A stretch of 32,758 nucleotides of DNA from a virus. Below the pieces are notes generated by a model. It was given only the letters and a program-made list of their open reading frames with translations, had not been told where the DNA came from and ran no database searches. Positions 29,060 to 32,758 of this stretch are shown here, piece by piece. A program made the position numbers and the translations under genes. Position 1 is the stretch's first letter. The number at the start of each line of letters is the position of its first letter. The stretch spans positions 1-32,758 of the IMG/VR virus record IMGVR_UViG_3300037808_000568; one strand, 5' to 3'.

Positions 29060-31167
29060 TGTCTTTTCAACTCCCCTAGTTTTGGCTCAAATAACCATCC
29101 AGTTACTTTTCTCTTTTCCACATATGATGCAACAGCATGATCACTATTAAACATTGAGGTATTCTCTTGTAGTTTTTCGGATAGGTCAGTTATTGATACA
29201 TGGTTATTTTCATCCTCACAGGACTTGAATACTTCTTGGAAGTAGGTATCTTTATTGGTACTGTGACCTCTTAGGTCAAATTGTGTAATACCTTTTTCTA
29301 CATTCATTCCAAGTGTTGCCATACATTCCTGATAGAATCTAATTACATCCTCTACTATTTCGCATGATATTTCATTGACAAATAACATCTTAGCCCATGC
29401 TTCACATATACGTTGGATTCCTTCCATCTGTCTAGTCTGTATCTGTAGGCTTCCCGTACTCTGTTCTATCTGGGTAAACTCTACAAATCTATTGATAAGT
29501 AATTCTTCTGAGGTATCTGTAAATGTAGGTCGTAGTTTCTTTTGGTGATTTATCAACCCTGCTAACCATTCAGGTGTTGCTACATGGTCAGCCTCTCCTC
29601 TCTTCCTTCTAGCGATATGTAACATTTTAGCCCTCACTTGATTCTCATGGTTCTCATGTTGTAGTCTAATCATCAAGTCAAATCTACTTATGGTACTTGC
29701 ATCAAAAGGTAGGTTATCTATCAAATCTTTATTCTCCTGCCATCTCTCACCATCTGGGTTACAACTTGCTATGATACATGTCTTACATTCTGCGTTACCT
29801 GTATGGCCACCCTTATTGTATGTGGCTCTTTGCTGCTCCATTGATTGGTTTAGTTTCTTTTGTTCTTTAGGGTCCATCTTGTCATATTCGTCTACTATTA
29901 GATGACCGTTATTGTTTAGTATCATGGCTCCTTGTCTAAGTATTTTCATTCCCTCATATTCATCTAGTGCAAATAATAACCCTACTCCACTAGCATTACT
30001 TCCATCAATGATACTGCTCTTACTTGCTACCCTATTGGCAAATTTAACCATCTCTGATTTACCTGTATCTGCCTCTCCAACAAGCATTAGATGTGATTCT
30101 TTTCTATAATCTGAATGGTCTGCTCCCCCTAATAGTGATAGGTATATGGCTTTCTTTTCAAGTTCTCTACCAAGTATCTTAGGGCAGAATGAATCGGTAA
30201 TAGCCTTGATGTATTTTGTTTGGTCTGCTGTGGCTTGTTCTTTAGTGGCCTCTATCTCATATGGCTCTAGTGTTACCTCTGCTTTTTCTTCCAAGTCCTG
30301 AACTGATATGGCATCTACAATTAACCCTTTTTCACTTGTAGCCTTTGAACCCTCTTTAGTTGGCTCTACTGTGTATATACCGATAAATCGTTTATTCATT
30401 CCACTAGCGATATAGTTGGTATCATCTCCATGCAGTACAGCCTTTATCATTACTGGATTGTTATTGTGTGAGGTTACTTCTGGTTCCTGGATTAACACCT
30501 TTTGGATATACTTACCAGATACCTCGTCTAGTTTCTTTGGTGTTGGTCCAACTATTACACAGTCAAATTGTACCACTTTACCTAAGTCAGTTTCCCTCAA
30601 ATCAGATAGGGTTATGGTAGGTATGTTTACTGTATATGTTACTTTGATATTATTGATGGTTGAATAGAATCTTAGTAATTTATCATTGTTTAGTAATATT
30701 TTTGATACCTCTTGTTTGATGATTGTTTCCTTTGATTGCTCTGCTCCCATTGAGATATTTGATATTCTCTCATGTAGTTTTTCTTCTGAGTATCTATCTA
30801 CTCTTGATATAGCCCACCTATTTATCCAATACATAGACACAGCACTATGCACAGCGTTGGTTATTCTATGAGTTAGTTCATGTCTTGATGTTTGTATTAG
30901 GCCAATATCATCTATATCTACATGGTATCTACCTTTCATAATAGTGTGGGATAAGTCAGTTTCAACTAGCTTATCTCTTAGTCTATCTTGATGTGCTGAG
31001 GCTGTGGCTTGTTCCTCTTCCTCTTCTTTATCTGCTAATGATGCTTTTACTCTTGCATGTGTACTCATATCATCTTGTACTGTCTTACCTTCTTTCTTTA
31101 ATAGTGATACATACGCATTCCATTCCTCTTCACTACCATCAAATCTAAATGCCTTACTATCACTCAT
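29056..31167 (-). CDS. mcm: MCM replicative helicase (703 aa)
   Basis: The AAA+ domain has Walker A VGEADTGKS near residue 362, Walker B LIVDEYDKM near 424 and the Arg finger ISRFD near 496. Sensor 1 is IIASCNPDG. The N-terminal domain (about 150-310) has the OB-fold pattern LRETDLGKVVQFDCVIVGPTP, but the Cys pairs of the usual MCM zinc ribbon are missing. The C-terminus (about 610-700) is a small helical wing. It unwinds the viral origin and fork. It lies in a chain of coupled genes with a nuclease and zinc-ribbon proteins downstream. Confidence 0.92.
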   Translation of the reverse strand: MSDSKAFRFDGSEEEWNAYVSLLKKEGKTVQDDMSTHARVKASLADKEEEEEQATASAHQDRLRDKLVETDLSHTIMKGRYHVDIDDIGLIQTSRHELTHRITNAVHSAVSMYWINRWAISRVDRYSEEKLHERISNISMGAEQSKETIIKQEVSKILLNNDKLLRFYSTINNIKVTYTVNIPTITLSDLRETDLGKVVQFDCVIVGPTPKKLDEVSGKYIQKVLIQEPEVTSHNNNPVMIKAVLHGDDTNYIASGMNKRFIGIYTVEPTKEGSKATSEKGLIVDAISVQDLEEKAEVTLEPYEIEATKEQATADQTKYIKAITDSFCPKILGRELEKKAIYLSLLGGADHSDYRKESHLMLVGEADTGKSEMVKFANRVASKSSIIDGSNASGVGLLFALDEYEGMKILRQGAMILNNNGHLIVDEYDKMDPKEQKKLNQSMEQQRATYNKGGHTGNAECKTCIIASCNPDGERWQENKDLIDNLPFDASTISRFDLMIRLQHENHENQVRAKMLHIARRKRGEADHVATPEWLAGLINHQKKLRPTFTDTSEELLINRFVEFTQIEQSTGSLQIQTRQMEGIQRICEAWAKMLFVNEISCEIVEDVIRFYQECMATLGMNVEKGITQFDLRGHSTNKDTYFQEVFKSCEDENNHVSITDLSEKLQENTSMFNSDHAVASYVEKRKVTGWLFEPKLGELKRQ

Positions 31168-31349
31168 ACTATTCTACCTGTTATATCTCCTTCAAATCCA
31201 TCTAGACCATTTTTCAACCAGCTAGCTTGTTTGTTTGTTAGCTGGTTATTATTTAATTTCTTTATTATTGTTATTTTTTCATTAATCTCATCTATCTTTT
31301 TATAGTAGAACTGTAGTTTTGCTTGATATTCTTCTAATGTGTTAGTCAT
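31164..31349 (-). CDS. Coiled-coil protein before MCM (61 aa)
   Basis: A charged helical protein (MTNTLEEYQAKLQFYYKKID) coupled to MCM by ATGA. Within it lies a 9-bp inverted repeat at 31216-31247. The C-terminal part (QLTNKQASWLKNGLDGF) might be a small DNA-binding helix. No family recognised. Confidence 0.5.
   Translation of the reverse strand: MTNTLEEYQAKLQFYYKKIDEINEKITIIKKLNNNQLTNKQASWLKNGLDGFEGDITGRIV
31216..31247. repeat. Inverted repeat AACCAGCTA / TAGCTGGTT
   Basis: Perfect 9-bp arms (31216-31224 and 31239-31247) separated by 14 nt, inside the coding frame of the gene that precedes MCM. Could be an attenuator, an operator or an origin element for the helicase gene. Confidence 0.4.
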
Positions 31350-31501
31350 GATATACTATTCCTTACTCTAGTAGATAAAAATTTGGGTAAATAATCTGGT
31401 ACTAGTTCGTCAAAACATTTTAAGCATAATTGGAATAGATCCCATGATTCCCCTCGTCTAATTCTGCTCTTGATAGTTCTATCACAACCTAAACAGCGAA
31501 T
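31346..31501 (-). CDS. Zinc-ribbon protein with apparent ATT start (51 aa)
   Basis: The frame ends at 31346 overlapping the next ATG. It has no ATG, GTG or TTG; ATT at 31501 gives MRCLGCDRTIKSRI with CLGC and later LCLKCFDEL, a zinc ribbon. ATT is a very rare start; the same is seen in the nuclease gene at 28824. The downstream part is helical. Confidence 0.5.
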   Translation of the reverse strand: MRCLGCDRTIKSRIRRGESWDLFQLCLKCFDELVPDYLPKFLSTRVRNSIS

Positions 31502-31890
31502 GATTTTACACCTCTTTTTCTTTTATTCCACTCTCTATTGATTCTATTTTTACATTCCCTACAATTCCTTTTATTACCATGTAAAATCACTAAATTATTT
31601 CCTGATAATAGATGACCATGTTTACAATGTGTTTTCTTTGCGTTTAATGATGATACTCCTAACCCTCTCATGGTATTTTCTTTAGATGTTACTGGTTCTA
31701 AGTGTTGTGGGTTAAAACATAATGGGGTTCTACATAAATGGTCTAACTGTAATCCTTTTGGGATTTCTCCTATACTCATTGTGTATGATAGTCTATGGAC
31801 ATATGTTGTTTTACCATTTAATCTTACTTGACCATAACCTTGATCATTTTTAGCACCATCCCATAACCAACAATCGCCTAAACATCTCAT
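31489..31890 (-). CDS. HNH endonuclease (133 aa)
   Basis: GLQLDHLCRTPLCFNPQHLEPVT, followed by SKEN, is the classic DH-x-C...N-P-x-H-L core of group-I-intron-type HNH proteins. A second Cys region (HCKHGHLL...CRECKNR) follows. N-terminal CWLWDG and GYGQVRLNGK are typical as well. Likely a free-standing homing or recombination nuclease. Confidence 0.8.
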   Translation of the reverse strand: MRCLGDCWLWDGAKNDQGYGQVRLNGKTTYVHRLSYTMSIGEIPKGLQLDHLCRTPLCFNPQHLEPVTSKENTMRGLGVSSLNAKKTHCKHGHLLSGNNLVILHGNKRNCRECKNRINREWNKRKRGVKSFAV

Positions 31891-32084
31891 ATTCTTCTAA
31901 CACCTACGTTTTGTTTAAAGTTTTTCATTCGTGGTCTAAAATTACAGCAAGGACATCTATTAGTTTCTGTTAAACTTTCTTTAGTTCCCCAATACCTACA
32001 CCTACTGCACATATAATGGGTAGCATATGGTTCTTTGTGTGGTCTAGTTGTTTTGTATCTAGAACACAGCCCTTTACAATTCAT
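31887..32084 (-). CDS. CPCC zinc-ribbon protein, second copy (65 aa)
   Basis: MNCKGLCSRYKTTRPHKEPYA, then YMCSRCRYW and NRCPCCNFRPR: the same CxxxCxxYK...CxxC...CPCC layout as at 28102-28287. The two copies are divergent. From memory the closest relatives are in marine ammonia-oxidising archaea. Confidence 0.65.
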   Translation of the reverse strand: MNCKGLCSRYKTTRPHKEPYATHYMCSRCRYWGTKESLTETNRCPCCNFRPRMKNFKQNVGVRRI

Positions 32085-32467
32085 TAGTGTCTATGATAAT
32101 GTCGCTTCTTATTAGTCTTTCGAGGTGTCTTTTTTGTAAGTAGACATGCAATAAATAACCTCATTTGATTCTCCTTTTTCATCCTGGTAATACCATTCCT
32201 TACATGGTCCATCTTTGTATGTATTCCATTCTTTATACCCATGAATCTAAATGGCATTTGTTCTACCATTGGTTTTAGGTCTTTGAGATATTGTTGTCTA
32301 CCTTTTTCCCCTTTAGGATAGTCACCCCTGATAACATCTCCCTCTTCAAGATACCATAGGTGATGTATTACAAAACCTCTTTTCTTAAATTTTTCTCTAG
32401 TTACAAAACATCTATTCTCAAAGAATCTTAGAAATAAATCCTGCATAATGGTGGTGGCTTCATCCAA
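32084..32467 (-). CDS. HNH-like nuclease-type protein (127 aa)
   Basis: Start TTG at 32467 (an ATG lies seven codons later). CFVTREKFKKRGFVIHHLWYLE has an HH as in HNH-type folds. KGEKGRQQYLKDLKPMVEQMP then HTKMDHVRNGI gives His and Asn residues in the right order. A zinc-less relative of HNH nucleases is likely. Coupled to the neighbours by short overlaps. Confidence 0.5.
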   Translation of the reverse strand: MDEATTIMQDLFLRFFENRCFVTREKFKKRGFVIHHLWYLEEGDVIRGDYPKGEKGRQQYLKDLKPMVEQMPFRFMGIKNGIHTKMDHVRNGITRMKKENQMRLFIACLLTKKTPRKTNKKRHYHRH

Positions 32468-32546
32468 GTATTACACCACAAATAAACATCCATTCCGTCT
32501 TGAATGATTTATCATTAACTGTATAATGTAGGAATATATTATTCAT
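32460..32546 (-). CDS. Microprotein (28 aa)
   Basis: ATG at 32546 overlaps the end of the zinc-ribbon frame and the stop overlaps the next start. MNNIFLHYTVNDKSF... is a short mixed chain. No family recognised. Confidence 0.4.
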   Translation of the reverse strand: MNNIFLHYTVNDKSFKTEWMFICGVILG

Positions 32547-32661
32547 TACCCTTACCTCGTTTTGTAATGTAGTTCATAGGTCTTTTAAGTCCACATCTAG
32601 TACAAATATCACTAAAATTAAATTCATGATATTCTCCACATTGTAAACAAACCCAAGTCAT
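32539..32661 (-). CDS. Zinc-ribbon microprotein (40 aa)
   Basis: ATG at 32661 directly follows the previous stop TAG. MTWVCLQCGEYHEFN, then ICTRCGLKRP: two CxxCG pairs of a rubredoxin-like zinc ribbon. A GGAGAA stretch ahead serves as ribosome site (AAAAGGAGAAAGTG). Confidence 0.6.
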   Translation of the reverse strand: MTWVCLQCGEYHEFNFSDICTRCGLKRPMNYITKRGKGNE

Positions 32662-32758
32662 CTAACACTTTCTCCTTTTTGTAATTTGACCACATTGACA
32701 AACATCGGAATAAGTAAAAAAATAATGGTCATTCCTTAAACACTTTGTAGGATTCCTA
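32662..32758 (-). CDS. Partial zinc-ribbon-like protein, C-terminus only
   Basis: The frame enters at the window edge and ends at 32662. The visible tail NPTKCLRNDHYFFTYSDVCQ ends CGQITKRRKC: Cys pairs consistent with another zinc ribbon. Start lies outside the window. Confidence 0.45.
   Translation of the reverse strand, partial: RNPTKCLRNDHYFFTYSDVCQCGQITKRRKC

Overview
The window looks like the late (virion) half plus part of the replication and early half of a tailed double-stranded DNA virus (Caudoviricetes type, HK97-fold capsid) that infects an archaeon. Genes are packed with ATGA, TTGA or TAATG overlaps, and all but one run on the minus strand, so the map reads from high to low coordinates. 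The base composition is AT-rich. Evidence for an archaeal host: an MCM-type replicative helicase, about fifteen tiny Cys-pair (zinc-ribbon) proteins, TATA boxes 25-30 nt ahead of several starts, and two copies of a small CPCC zinc-ribbon protein that I associate with marine ammonia-oxidising archaea (Nitrososphaerota, Nitrosopumilus-like). The host assignment is inference; no host gene is present.

Layout in transcription order. 32758-26303: replication and early block of HNH-type proteins, zinc-ribbon microproteins, MCM helicase, a VSR/DUF559-like nuclease, a calcineurin-like phosphoesterase and small acidic or hypothetical proteins. 26102-26306: a divergent promoter and the only plus-strand gene, a 39-residue zinc ribbon. 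26101-22914: a coiled-coil protein with a possible HTH, a two-helix membrane protein, a complete matrixin metalloprotease, more microproteins, a possible tRNA-like fold and an HNH protein. 22881-15093: packaging and head genes (possible small terminase, MT-A70 methyltransferase, large terminase, portal, prohead protease). The protease gene ends on a canonical A AAA AAC slippery site leading into a 240-codon KTSC-domain extension. A 560-nt non-coding, relatively GC-rich block lies just upstream of the protease.

15061-11993: a zinc-ribbon gene with a partial duplicate, a PAPS/APS-reductase-like protein, and the major capsid protein. 11931-9164: an HNH protein and a surface-glycan cassette (two glycosyltransferase-like proteins, a DUF115/MptE-like protein, a hexapeptide acyltransferase). 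9145-1: connector, fibre and tail genes, with two sulfotransferases, a kelch-like fibre, a protein made of 20-residue repeats, and a probable tail tube.

How it fits together: the head and tail genes build the virion. The glycosyltransferases, acyltransferase and sulfotransferases may decorate host or virion glycans. The PAPS-reductase-like enzyme touches the same sulfur-nucleotide chemistry. The matrixin with a neighbouring two-helix membrane protein is the best lysis candidate for an S-layer host. The most noteworthy observations are the -1 frameshift site, the fixed-geometry TATATAAA elements before virion genes, the unexplained 560-nt block, the zinc-ribbon microprotein repertoire and the matrixin module.
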